This document shows, piece after piece, positions 23,200 to 33,800 of a stretch of 64,000 nt of DNA. Source of the DNA: Eutreptiella sp. 'Long Island Sound 2002'. Taxonomy: Eukaryota > Euglenozoa > Euglenophyceae > Eutreptiales > Eutreptiaceae. The notes beneath the pieces were generated by a model, which saw only the letters and a list, made by a program, of their open reading frames with translations, was not told the origin of the DNA and did not search any database. How positions within the stretch are numbered: position 1 is the first letter of the stretch; every line of letters begins with the position of its first letter. The stretch lies in NCBI GenBank assembly GCA_964036045.1, contig OZ038395.1, positions 12,271,246 through 12,335,245 of the forward strand. The letters are read 5' to 3'. A program made the translations under genes and the position numbers.

Positions 23200-23557
23200 A
23201 GTGAGTGCACCATCCGAAGAGATGGACCGGAGTGGGAACCTGCCCCCCCAACAACCAGGCAAACGAAGAGCCACCCCAAAAATGAGAACCGCCTTGCGTT
23301 TTCCACTGAGCGTGCCAAAGACCAGAACCGCCGTGGATCCGGACAAGCACCGTGCAAAAGATGCGCACCGGCATTGGCCGTTGCCCGGATCTTCTTTTTG
23401 TGCGCCAGTCAGTCCGAATCGTCGGTTGCTTCCGAATCATGCGCATCCACAGAATCCTGACAGTTTTGGCATGCAAAGCCCATCGAAGAGATCCATTTTC
23501 CCGATAGTACACGAGGGACGCGTTCTGGGCAGAAGGTTAAGACCACCCCCAAAACAG

Positions 23558-25513
23558 GCCTAAAACTCCCAAAACTCCTAAAATTTGCAAAACTCCTAAA
23601 CCTCCTAAAACTCCTAAAACTCCTGAAACTCCTAAAACTCCTAAAACTCCTAAAACTCTCAAAAATCCTAAACCTCCTAAACCTCCCAAAACTCCTAAAC
23701 CTCCTAACACTCCTAAACCTCCTACAACTCCTAACACTCCTAAAACTCCCAACACTCATAACACTCCTAACACTCCCAAAACTCCTAAAATTTGCAAAAC
23801 TCCTAAAACTCCTAAAACTCCTAAAGCCCCTAAAACTCCTAAACCTCCTAAAACTCTTAAGCCTCCTAAAACTCCTAACACTCCTAACACTCCCAACACT
23901 CCTAAAACTCCTAACACTCCTAACACTCCTAAAACTCCCAAAAGTCCTAAAATTTGCAAAACTCCTAACACTCCTAAAACTCCTAAAACTCCTAAACCTC
24001 CTAAAACTCCAACAACTCCTACAACTCCTACAACTCCTACAACTCCTAAAACTCCTAAAACTCCCAAAACTCCTAACACTCCTAACACTCCTAACACTCC
24101 TAAAACTCCTACAACTCCTAAACCTCCTACAACTCCTAAACCTCCTAAAACTCCTAAACCTCCTAACACTCCTAAACCTCCTACAACTCCTAACACACCT
24201 AAAACTCCCAACACTCATAACACTCCTAACACTCCCAAAACTCCTAAAATTTGCAAAACTCCTAAAACTCCTAAAACTCCTAAAGCCCCTGAAACTCCTA
24301 AACCTCCTAAAACTCTTAAACCTCCTAAAACTCCTAACACTCCTAACACTCCTAACACTCCCAACACTCCTAAAACTTTTAACACTCCTAATACTCCTAA
24401 AACTCCCAAAAGTCCTAAAATTTGCAAAACTCCTAACACTCCTAACACTCCTAAAACTCCTAAAACTCCCAAACCTCCTAAAACTCCAACAACTCCTACA
24501 ACTCCTAAAAGTCCTAAAACTCCTACAACTCCTAAAACTCCTAAAACTCCCAAAACTCCTAAAACTCCTAACACTCCTAACACTCCTAAAAGTCCTAAAA
24601 TTTGCAAACCTCCTAACACTCCTAACACTCCTAAAACTCCTAAACCTCCTAAACCTCCTAAACCTCCTAAACCTCCTAAAACTCCTGACACTCCTAGCAC
24701 TCCTAAAACTCCTAAAACTCCTAACACTCCTAAAACTCCTAAAACTCCTAAAACTCCCTAAACTCCTAACACTCCTAACACTCCTAAAGCTCCTAAACCT
24801 CCTAAAACTCCTAACACTCCTAAAACCCCTAAAACTCCTAAAACTCCTAACACTCATCAAACTCCTAAACCTCCTAAAACTCCTAACACTCCTAAAACCC
24901 CTAAAACTCGTAAAACTCCTAAAACTCCTAAACCTCCTAAAACTCCTAAAACTCCTAAAACTCCTAAAACTCCTAAAACTCCTACAACTCCTACAACTCC
25001 TACAACTCCTAAAACTCCTACAACTCCTAAAACTCCTAAAACTCCTAACACTCCTAACACTCCTAACACTCCCAAAACTCCTAAAACTCCTACAACTCCT
25101 ACAACTCCTACAACTCCGAAAACTCCTACAACTCCTAAAACTCCTAACACTCCTAAAACTCCTAACACTCCTAAAACTCCTAAAACTCCCAAAACTTTCA
25201 AAACTCCCAACACTCCTAAAGCTCCTAACACTCCTACAACTCCTAAAACTCCTAAAACTCCTGAAACTCCTAAAACTCCTAGAACTCCTAAAACTCCTAA
25301 AACTCCTACTCCTCACCTCCTAAAACTCCAACAACTCCTAACACTCCTAACACTCCTAAAACTCCTAAAACTCCTAAAACTCCCAAAACTCCTGAAACTC
25401 CTAAAACTCCTAAACCTCCTAAAACTCCTAAACCTCCTAAAACTCCTAAACCTCCTAACACTCCTAAAACTCCTGAAACTCCTAAAACTCCTAAAACTCC
25501 TAAAACTCCTAAA
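23558..25513 (+). repeat. 9-bp ACTCCTAAA tandem array, ~1.95 kb
   Basis: About 215 units of ACTCCTAAA with variants (ACTCCTAAC, ACTCCTACA, ACTCCCAAA, CCTCCTAAA) and a recurring interruption AAAATTTGCAAAACTCC at about 23578, 23787, 23949, 24245, 24418 and 24597, which defines longer blocks. The + strand almost lacks G, so the sense RNA would be nearly G-free. The reverse strand gives long artificial RSFRSF and GVLGVL frames. It lies in the MenD intron. Confidence 0.95.
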
Positions 25514-25706
25514 TGTACCCCCAACAAGGCAGCCACCGGCTGGATCAAAGTTAAGAATCAGTCCTTATTGTGGGGGGGGGGGCCGGGGTGTCCAAGGGTC
25601 GATCCCCGACGACCATCCATTCCCCTGCCGTCTGCCAGTGGGACGTTTGCCCCCCCCCCCCCCCCCTCTCCCGTTCCTTTACCCTTCCTGCGTCTCACCC
25701 CCTCAG

Positions 25707-27332
25707 GTCTGCGGCGCCGTCCTGCGGCACCCGGCCGCCGCGCTGTACCTGTCGTCCTCGATGCCGTGCCGCGACGGCGACGCCTTCGGCGTGCTGCCCG
25801 CGGCCGCGGCCCCGCCCTCCGGGCCCGGCCCGCGCGTGCTCTGCAACCGCGGGGCCAGCGGCATCGACGGCGTCCTCAGCTCCGCCATCGGGTACGCGGT
25901 GGCCGCGGGCGTCCCGGTGTCGGTCCTGATCGGCGACCTCGCGACCATCCACGACCTCAACGCCCTCGTGCTCCTGCGGTCCCTCGCCCGCGGCGAGAAC
26001 TGCCGCCTGCAGCCCCGCGGCGCCCTCGCCCCGGCCCCGCCCGGCCCCGCCCCCCGCGTCCACATCTTCTGCGTGAACAACGCCGGGGGCGGCATCTTCT
26101 CGTTCCTGCCGATCAGCCGCCACGCGGACGTGTTCACCCCCTGCTTCGCCTCGCCGCACACCCTCGCCCCCGCCGCCGACGCGGCCCCGATGCCCCTGGC
26201 GGCGGCCGCGCAGGCGCTCCTGGGGGACCCACCCGGCGCCGGGGCCGGCGACGCCGTGCGCGGCGACGTGACCACGCAGGCCGCGCTCGCGGACCGCGTC
26301 GCGCGCGCGCACCGCCCCGGCGGTCCCGCGGTCACGTTCACCGAGGCGCTCCCAAGGCTCAGCCACGCCGACAACGTGACGCACCACCGCGCGCTCGGCG
26401 CCGTCGCGGACACCGCCGGTCAGAGGCTCCTGGACGCCGCGGTCGCCGCGCTTGCGACCCAGCTCTCGTGGGACGCCACGCTGTTGGGCCCGCAGGCGGC
26501 CGGCGGGCCGCCTGCACAGGTCGTGGCGCTCCTGCACGGCTGGATCGGGTCCAAGGAGGAGTGGGCGCCGGTGATGCGGGCGTACGCGGAGAGCGCGAGC
26601 GACCGACCGGTGCTGCTGCTGGCCGTCGACCTCCCGGCGCATGGGCAAAGCCTCGATGTTGGCGCCGGGACGGAGCTGCCGCTGCCGGACGCGCTGCTGT
26701 ACTCGCAGGAGTTGTTCGTCGAGACGCTGCGGGCGCTGCTGGAGCACGTCGGTGCCGGGACCGGGACCGGGACCGGTCCCAAGCCTCTGCTCGTGGGCTA
26801 CTCCCTCGGCGGGCGCCTCGCGATGCACTTCGCGGCGGCGTACCCGGAGCGCGTCGGGGGGCTCGTGGTCCTCTGCGCGCACCCGGGGCTCCCGGAGGCC
26901 GACGCGAGCGCGCGCAGCGCCCGGTGCCGCGCCGACGCGGCGCAGGGGCAGCGCCTGATGGCCCTCCGGGGGCCCGGCGCCGCGCGCGCGTTCCTTGCGG
27001 AGTGGTACGGGCCGGGCCCCGTGTTCGCGGATCTCCTGGCGCGGCGGCCGGAGGCGTTCGCGGCGCTGTGCGCGGCGCGGGAAGGGGCGCTGGTGTCGCG
27101 GCCCCAGGGCATCGCCGGCACCCTCCTGCACATGTCGCTGGGGTTCCAGGCCGACCTCGTGCCGCCCCTGCGCAAGTGGAAGGCCGCGGGGCTGCCGTTC
27201 CACTACGTCTACGGCGCCCTGGACCGGAAGTACGCCGCCCTGGCGACCGGGGAGCCTCTGCGGGCCCTGGGGTCCGTGCATTGCGTGGCGGACGTTGGGC
27301 ACGCGGTGCTGGCGGAGAGCGATGGCTCGCAG
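25707..27332 (+). CDS. PHYLLO: PHYLLO exon f: MenD C-terminal (ThDP) domain fused to MenH (SHCHC synthase)
   Basis: This 542-codon exon lies between CCCTCAG and TCGCAG|GTGCCT. Its first part completes MenD: ALYLSSSMPCRDGD, NRGASGIDGVLSSAIG, IGDLATIHDLNAL (the GDL..HD.N ThDP/Mg2+ motif, near residue 78) and VNNAGGGIFSFLPI (near residue 124). From about residue 268 an alpha/beta-hydrolase follows: VVALLHGWIGSKEEW, DLPAHGQS, then GYSLGGR with Ser366 as nucleophile, YGALDRKY with Asp506 and ADVGHAVLAE with His532. This is the complete Ser-Asp-His triad of MenH, which eliminates pyruvate from SEPHCHC. MenD and MenH share one exon without an intron between them, so the fusion is visible directly. 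A Gly/Thr repeat (GTGTGTG) lies just before the nucleophile. Confidence 0.95.
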
Positions 27333-27445
27333 GTGCCTCCCCAGCCCCGTTTGTCCACAGCCTGTGCCCCGATGGTGACCGTCCTGGGGGTTCCCGACGG
27401 GCCCCGTCCGTCGATCACCCCCCCCCCACCCCCACAGGGCATGTC

Positions 27446-27832
27446 GGGTTTTCACTTCCGGGGGGGGGGGGGGTCAATAGAGCCCCCCAAAACTTGGGGG
27501 GGGGTTTGGGAAAGGGCTCAATTGACAGGCACCATTAATCAATCATTATGAAGTCTGGCGCCAAAGGCGCCGAAAATTTTTTTGAGCATTAAACTTGGTC
27601 GATTTTTTTTTCAGCAAATATATGGCAAATGATGACTTTTCTGAACCCCTCGACGCGCTGATTCCAAAAATCCCATTTTCTTTTTTTTTCTGAATTTTGG
27701 GTCTGGGTCACCTCCAAGGCCCGGGGGGTCAGTCTCGGTAGGAGTTTGGGGGTCCTGTCAATTGAGCACTTTTTGGGGGAGGGGGGGGTGCGGCCGGAGG
27801 GCTCTATCGACCCCCCCCGGAAACGAAAACCC
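27446..27832. mobile_element. MITE-like inverted-repeat element (~387 bp)
   Basis: The left end reads GGGTTTTCACTTCC, a G-run, then TCAATAGAGCCCC, and further in GGCTCAATTGACAGGCACC. The right end, read on the opposite strand, is GGGTTTTCGTTTCC, a G-run, then TCGATAGAGCCC, and further in TGCTCAATTGACAGGACC. The paired words occur in the same order from both ends, so the arms are imperfect inverted repeats of about 80-90 bp around a ~200-bp AT-richer centre. No coding region is present. It would be a non-autonomous DNA transposon or foldback element; the target duplication was not clear. Confidence 0.6.
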
Positions 27833-27861
27833 AGCCTCCCCAGGGGGAGAGAGAGGCCGCG

Positions 27862-27925
27862 TAGCTCAGCCGTCATGCGCCCTGCACCTGAAGTGGGAGT
27901 CCCCAGTTCGAACCCCCTGTGGGGG
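27862..27925 (+). repeat. tRNA-like sequence with A and B box motifs
   Basis: GCGTAGCTCAGCCGTCATG resembles a pol III A box/D arm and AGTTCGAACCCC a B box/T arm, about 40 bp apart as in tRNA genes. The middle can form a wobble-rich anticodon stem, but position 33 is not T, the T stem pairs poorly and the 3' acceptor strand is replaced by a G-run. It is best read as a degenerate tRNA or a tRNA-derived SINE head, not a functional tRNA. Confidence 0.45.
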
Positions 27926-28070
27926 GGGGGCGGGGGGCACTGGGTGGTGAGCGCCGGGGCCGCCCCGGCGCGGCGCGGGTGCGACAGCCGGGCATCCGCG
28001 GGTCAAGCCCTACGGTCCTTGTAAACACGTTGGTCGGGCCGCGGGAAACGCCCGGGATCTCCACTCCCCC

Positions 28071-28263
28071 CACACCCTCACCACTGGGCTCCGCGAACGC
28101 GGAAACGACACCAGCAGGAGCACCGGCCGCAGCGGCCGACAGAACGCAGCGACCCGACGCAACATGCGAAGGGAAGAACGGGTGACTGTCCAGGGCCCCA
28201 TAAAGAAACAACAACCAGACGGAATGTCACACGGGGGGGGGGCGCCGGGGGGGGGGGGGGGGG
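28071..28263 (+). repeat. G-tailed dispersed repeat, copy D
   Basis: Starts at CACACCCTCACCACTGGGC, so it is slightly 5'-truncated relative to copies B and C, and runs to GGAATGTCACAC followed by a long G-run interrupted by CGCC. The body is almost identical to copy C. Confidence 0.88.
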
Positions 28264-28364
28264 CACTGGACCCGTCCCCCCCCCCTTTGTGATTAGGCCA
28301 AAATTTTCTCCGGGCTTTCGGCCAATCAAAATTTTTCTCTGGCACTTTTGGCGTCAGTTAGTCA

Positions 28365-28760
28365 GATATGTGTGTATCCGCACGTATACGCGTATACATG
28401 CATAGGCATATCCGTATATGCAACGTATACGCGACGTATACGCGTATACATATACGCGTTTACGTATAGTCTGTAGACACTTTGCGTAGCTTGTAGACAC
28501 TGTGCACGTTCACGTTTACCTGGGTATAGTCTGTAGACACTGTGCGCCACAGGTAGACGCGGCCTGCTAAGTAGACACTGTCGGCATGTTGTAGACGCGA
28601 AGGGACAAGATTTGGGAAGGAGGCCGAAGGCCCCCTTCCTGAAAACAACGCTCCGCTAACGGCGTTTACCTGTGCACAAGGGCATGTATATGTGTATACG
28701 CGACATATACGAGTGTACGTATACGTGTACACGTGTATACGCGAAAACGTATACGCGACG
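28365..28760. repeat. Alternating TATACG tracts flanking GTAGACACTGTG repeats
   Basis: 28375-28470 and 28683-28760 consist largely of TATACGCG/CGTATAC words with many short palindromes (GTATACGCGTATAC, ACGTATACGCGACG). Between them the word GTAGACAC or GTAGACGC recurs at least six times (28471-28605). Alternating purine-pyrimidine DNA of this kind can adopt Z-form or cruciform structure. Confidence 0.7.
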
Positions 28761-28842
28761 TGGTGGACCCCCCCCCCCTAGACCCGCCCGCCCGCCCGCC
28801 CATGACCTCTGCGATCCGCCCACGCCCTCCGCTCCCCTGCAG

Positions 28843-29337
28843 GTGGCCCACGTGCTGGCGCAGTGCCTGCGCGCCGCGGACGGCCCCGCCCCCTCCGGCC
28901 CCGTGCCCACCCCCCCGACCACGTGCCTGACCGTCGCGCGCGCCCGGCTCTGCCCCTTCAGTCTGCCCCTCACCTCCCCCCTCACCACCTCCGCCTGCAA
29001 CGGCCCCCCCACCACCCTCCACTCCCGCTCGGGGCGGCTGCTGCTGGTCCAGGGCACCGCCGGGGCCAGTCCCGCGGTCGGGATTGGGGAGCTGTGCCCG
29101 CTCATCGGCCTCCCCGCGGACCTGGCGTCCGAGGCCCAGGTCGAGGGGCTGTTCTCGCAGCTGCAGGCGGCGCAGGCCCGCCTGCAGGGCCTCCAGGTGG
29201 TGCTGCCGGTGCGCGCGGGCGCCTGCCACCCGCTGTCGTCGCAAGGCGCGCAGGGCATCGCGGCCGCCGTCGCCAGCGCGGCCGGTCGCGCGTGCGGCGG
29301 CGAGGGGCACGTCACGGTCCGCAGCTGCGTGGAGCAG
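28843..29337 (+). CDS. PHYLLO: PHYLLO exon g: MenH C-terminal helix and MenC (o-succinylbenzoate synthase) N-terminal domain
   Basis: This 165-codon exon lies between CTGCAG and GAGCAG|GTGTGC. VAHVLAQCLRAA completes the last MenH helix after the catalytic HAVLAE of exon f. After a Pro/Ser/Gly linker comes the MenC capping domain: LTVARARLCPFSLPLTSPLT, RLLLVQG, VGIGELCPLIGL (family GyGEvaPLpG). The final VRSCVEQ matches the conserved sVRfgLEqAllD motif and is cut by the intron exactly before the expected ALL. MenC dehydrates SHCHC to o-succinylbenzoate. The capping domain alone is not catalytic, so downstream exons are required. Confidence 0.85.
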
Positions 29338-30829
29338 GTGTGCTGCCTTCCAGGACCCCGTTTGCGTCGGGGTGAGTGGGGGGCAGTGATGCATCAGAAG
29401 GGAAGGGGCCTCAGAGGTGGCCCCAGTAGCGGTTAGGCAGGCGGTTGGAGGAGGTTGCCAAAGCGATTGGGGGCGGGTACTGTCGGTTACAAATGCCATT
29501 TAGCCCGGCACTTGGCCGTCAGGGGGACAGCGGCTGGGCATAGGCTGGCCCCCCCCTTCCAGTGCATCCCTGGCGGCCCCCAAGGGGGGCGCGCTTCCCT
29601 CTTCTTGTGGCTGTGCACAGGGACGTATTGGAGCGGCCGACGACCATGGGAGGACCCCTCCCCCCCCTCCGCCGCTGGACCCCGAGTTTGTAGTGGGAAA
29701 CAGTGACATTTACGGAAGGAGGGGCTCTGGCCTGGCAGTCTTCTTCCAGGCGTCGCTGTGGGGGGGGGGGGGGGGGGGGGCTGCGTGGGGGTTGGGGCAG
29801 GGGGGAGGACCGCCAGGGAGTGTCCGGGCCGGGCCGGGCCTCCCGTGTTTGGGCGGTTCCCGTCCATGGCCCTCGGGGGGGGGGGGGCGGTGCACGGGTA
29901 CGGCGCGCCGCCGCTGTGGGCCTCATCCCCCCGGGGGACCATCCCGGGGAGCGCCCATAGGGGGCGCAGCGTGCGCGGTCTCGCGGCGCACTGCGTCGCC
30001 GTGCGTGCCCCCGCGCTCCGCGGGGCATTGGCGTGCGGGTCCGTGGAACACGGCCCCGGGGCGTACCCCCCCTTGACTTGATTTGGTTTGACGCATGTGC
30101 CCCGGTTTGGCAACAGTCCGCCATAACCCCCGAAGTATGCGTCCCCCGTACGATGCAGTGCCCCCCCCCCCTCCCTGAACGTTGAATGTTTTATGTACAC
30201 TAACTTTAACCGGACCTGTACCCACTGGGGTTTTCAACCTGAGGCCCCCACAACGCCCGACCACGTGTGGCCAGATGGGGCCAGCTACTCAAGCAGCACG
30301 GGGAGGGAGTGACCCCTGACCTGCATGTACGCCTAACCCACTAGAGGCCGGACGGCTAACGTGGCCAGCGGAGGTAGGGTCGAGGGATGAACACCAGTTC
30401 GCCGGACACTCAACGGACGCGCCACGAGTTGGCCAGATGGACAGAAGGCGATGACAGTCGCGGGGCAGGCGCGGCCAGAGCCTAATGCGGACACTGCGAC
30501 CCGACCATATTGAGGCCCCCCCCCCGGTCCATCCCCCCAAGTGGGTTTGTTTGGGGGGGGGGGGGTCCAGGGGCTGCCCGGGCCCCAAAGGCATGCGGTC
30601 CTGTGCCTTGGAGAAGGGCCTGTCACGCTGGCGGAGGGTGAGACCGGCAACGGCCACGCCAACGCCAAACGTCCTCCGCATGCGCACGTCCATTGGCAAC
30701 GTGCGGTCTGCCTGTCCCCCCGCGCACCTCAGCCCCAACGCTTTTGGGGGGTCTGGTGGCGGGTGAGGGTGTGGGGGCATGACCACATCCGACCGGCGCA
30801 CCACCACCGGCCGCGGGATTGCGGTGCCC

Positions 30830-33800
30830 GCCCTTTGGCCCCCGTCATGTGACCCCCGCAGCCCTTTGGCCCCCGTCATGTGACCCCCGCAGCCCTTTGG
30901 CCCCCGTCATGTGACCCCCGCAGCCCTTTGGCCCCCGTCATGTGACCCCCGCAGCCCTTTGGCCCCCGTCATGTGACCCCCGCAGCCCTTTGGCCCCCGT
31001 CATGTGACCCCCGCAGCCCTTTGGCCTCCGTCATGTGACCCCCGCAGCCCTTTGGCCCCCGTCATGTGACCCCCGCAGCCCTTTGGCCCCCGTCATGTGA
31101 CCCCCGCAGCCCTTTGGCCTCCGTCATGTGACCCCCGCAGCCCTTTGGCCCCCGTCATGTGACCCCCGCAGCCCTTTGGCCTCCGTCATGTGACCCCCGC
31201 AGCCCTTTGGCCCCCGTCATGTGACCCCCGCAGCCCTTTGGCCTCCGTCATGTGACCCCCCGCAGCCCTTTGGCCCCCGTCATGTGAGCCCCGCAGCCCT
31301 TTGGCCCCCGTCATGTGACCCCCGCAGCCCTTTGGCCTCCGTCATGTGACCCCCGCAGCCCTTTGGCCCCCGTCATGTGACCCCCGCAGCCCTTTGGCCT
31401 CCGTCATGTGACCCCCCGCAGCCCTTTGGCCCCCGTCATGTGACCCCCGCAGCCCTTTGGCCCCCGTCATGTGACCCCCGCAGCCCTTTGGCCCCCGTCA
31501 TGTGACCCCCGCAGCCCTTTGGCCTCCGTCATGTGACCCCCGCAGCCCTTTGGCCTCCGTCATGTGACCCCCGCAGCCCTTTGGCCTCCGTCATGTGACC
31601 CCCGCAGCCCTTTGGCCTCCGTCATGTGACCCCCGCAGCCCTTTGGCCCCCGTCATGTGACCCCCGCAGCCCTTTGGCCTCCGTCATGTGACCCCCGCAG
31701 CCCTTTGGCCCCCGTCATGTGACCCCCGCAGCCCTTTGGCCCCCGTCATGTGACCCCCGCAGCCCTTTGGCCTCCGTCATGTGACCCCCGCAGCCCTTTG
31801 GCCCCCGTCATGTGACCCCCGCAGCCCTTTGGCCCCCGTCATGTGACCCCCGCAGCCCTTTGGCCCCCGTCATGTGACCCCCGCAGCCCTTTGGCCTCCG
31901 TCATGTGACCCCCGCAGCCCTTTGGCCTCCGTCATGTGACCCCCGCAGCCCTTTGGCCTCCGTCATGTGACCCCCGCAGCCCTTTGGCCTCCGTCATGTG
32001 ACCCCCGCAGCCCTTTGGCCTCCGTCATGTGACCCCCGCAGCCCTTTGGCCCCCGTCATGTGACCCCCGCAGCCCTTTGGCCTCCGTCATGTGACCCCCG
32101 CAGCCCTTTGGCCTCCGTCATGTGACCCCCGCAGCCCTTTGGCCTCCGTCATGTGACCCCCGCAGCCCTTTGGCCCCCGTCATGTGACCCCCGCAGCCCT
32201 TTGGCCCCCGTCATGTGACCCCCGCAGCCCTTTGGCCCCCGTCATGTGACCCCCGCAGCCCTTTGGCCCCCGTCATGTGACCCCCGCAGCCCTTTGGCCC
32301 CCGTCATGTGACCCCCGCAGCCCTTTGGCCCCCGTCATGTGACCCCCGCAGCCCTTTGGCCTCCGTCATGTGACCCCCGCAGCCCTTTGGCCCCCGTCAT
32401 GTGACCCCGGCAGCCCTTTGGCCTCCGTCATGTGACCCCCGCAGCCCTTTGGCCTCCGTCATGTGACCCCCGCAGCCCTTTGGCCCCCGTCATGTGACCC
32501 CCGCAGCCCTTTGGCCTCCGTCATGTGACCCCCGCAGCCCTTTGGCCCCCGTCATGTGACCCCCGCAGCCCTTTGGCCTCCGTCATGTGACCCCCGCAGC
32601 CCTTTGGCCTCCGTCATGTGACCCCCGCAGCCCTTTGGCCCCCATCATGTGACCCCCGCAGCCCTTTGGCCTCCGTCATGTGACCCCCGCAGCCCTTTGG
32701 CCTCCGTCATGTGACCCCCGCAGCCCTTTGGCCTCCGTCATGTGACCCCCGCAGCCCTTTGGCCCCCGTCATGTGACCCCCGCAGCCCTTTGGCCCCCGT
32801 CATGTGACCCCCGCAGCCCCTTGGTCCCCGTCATGTGACCCCCGCAGCCCTTTGGCCCCCGTCATGTGACCCCCGCAGCCCTTGGGCCTCCGTCATGTGA
32901 CCCCCGCAGCCCTTTGGCCCCCGTCATGTGACCCCCGCAGCCCTTTGGCCCCCGTCATGTGACCCCCGCAGCCCTTTGGCCTCCGTCATGTGACCCCCGC
33001 AGCCCTTTGGCCCCCGTCATGTGACCCCCGCAGCCCTTTGGCCTCCGTCATGTGACCCCCGCAGCCCTTTGGCCTCCGTCATGTGACCCCCGCAGCCCTT
33101 TGGCCTCCGTCATGTGACCCCCGCAGCCCTTTGGCCTCCGTCATGTGACCCCCGCAGCCCTTTGGCCCCCGTCATGTGACCCCCGCAGCCCTTTGGCCCC
33201 CGTCATGTGACCCCCGCAGCCCTTTGGCCTCCGTCATGTGACCCCCGCAGCCCTTTGGCCTCCGTCATGTGACCCCCGCAGCCCTTTGGCCCCCGTCATG
33301 TGACCCCCGCAGCCCTTTGGCCTCCGTCATGTGACCCCCGCAGCCCTTTGGCCTCCGTCATGTGACCCCCGCAGCCCTTTGGCCTCCGTCATGTGACCCC
33401 CGCAGCCCTTTGGCCCCCGTCATGTGACCCCCGCAGCCCTTTGGCCTCCGTCATGTGACCCCCGCAGCCCTTTGGCCCCCGTCATGTGACCCCCGCAGCC
33501 CTTTGGCCTCCGTCATGTGACCCCCGCAGCCCTTTGGCCCCCGTCATGTCACCCCCGCAGCCCTTTGGCCTCCGTCATGTGACCCCCGCAGCCCTTTGGC
33601 CCCCGTCATGTGACCCCCGCAGCCCTTTGGCCCCCGTCATGTGACCCCCGCAGCCCTTTGGCCTCCGTCATGTGACCCCCGCAGCCCTTTGGCCTCCGTC
33701 ATGTGACCCCCGCAGCCCTTTGGCCCCCGTCATGTGACCCCCGCAGCCCTTTGGCCCCCGTCATGTGACCCCCGCAGCCCTTTGGCCTCCGTCATGTGAC

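Larger units (their letters stand above)
22736..25706 (+). other. Intron e/f (2.97 kb) inside MenD
   Basis: The intron runs from GT at 22736 to CCTCAG ending at 25706. It contains G-tailed repeat copy C (22991-23199) and the 9-bp array 23558-25513. The sequence at 23200-23557 is non-repetitive without recognised features. Both junctions read CAG|GT. Confidence 0.8.
27333..28842 (+). other. Intron f/g (1.5 kb) near the MenH end
   Basis: GT at 27333 and CTGCAG ending at 28842 bound it, with GCAGGTG present at both junctions. It is packed with elements: an inverted-repeat element 27446-27832, a tRNA-like sequence about 27862-27925, G-tailed repeat copy D (28071-28263), a small dispersed motif 28292-28357, and alternating TATACG/GTAGACAC DNA 28365-28760. 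Confidence 0.75.

Noticed and set aside
20891-23346. Long reverse-strand ORFs opposite MenD
   Set aside because: High-GC shadow frames of the MenD exons with low-complexity Arg/Ala/Pro content; the + strand carries the conserved motifs.
23558-25513. Interstitial or terminal telomere
   Set aside because: The unit is a fixed 9 bp (TTTAGGAGT on the reverse strand) and not 6-8 bp, it is internal to a gene, and no subtelomeric gene context is seen.
23409-25548. Reverse-strand RSFRSF/GVLGVL ORFs
   Set aside because: These are direct translations of the 9-bp array in the MenD intron; no start context or domain.
27862-27925. Functional tRNA gene
   Set aside because: The acceptor stem cannot form, the T stem is weak and position 33 is not T, despite good A and B box words.
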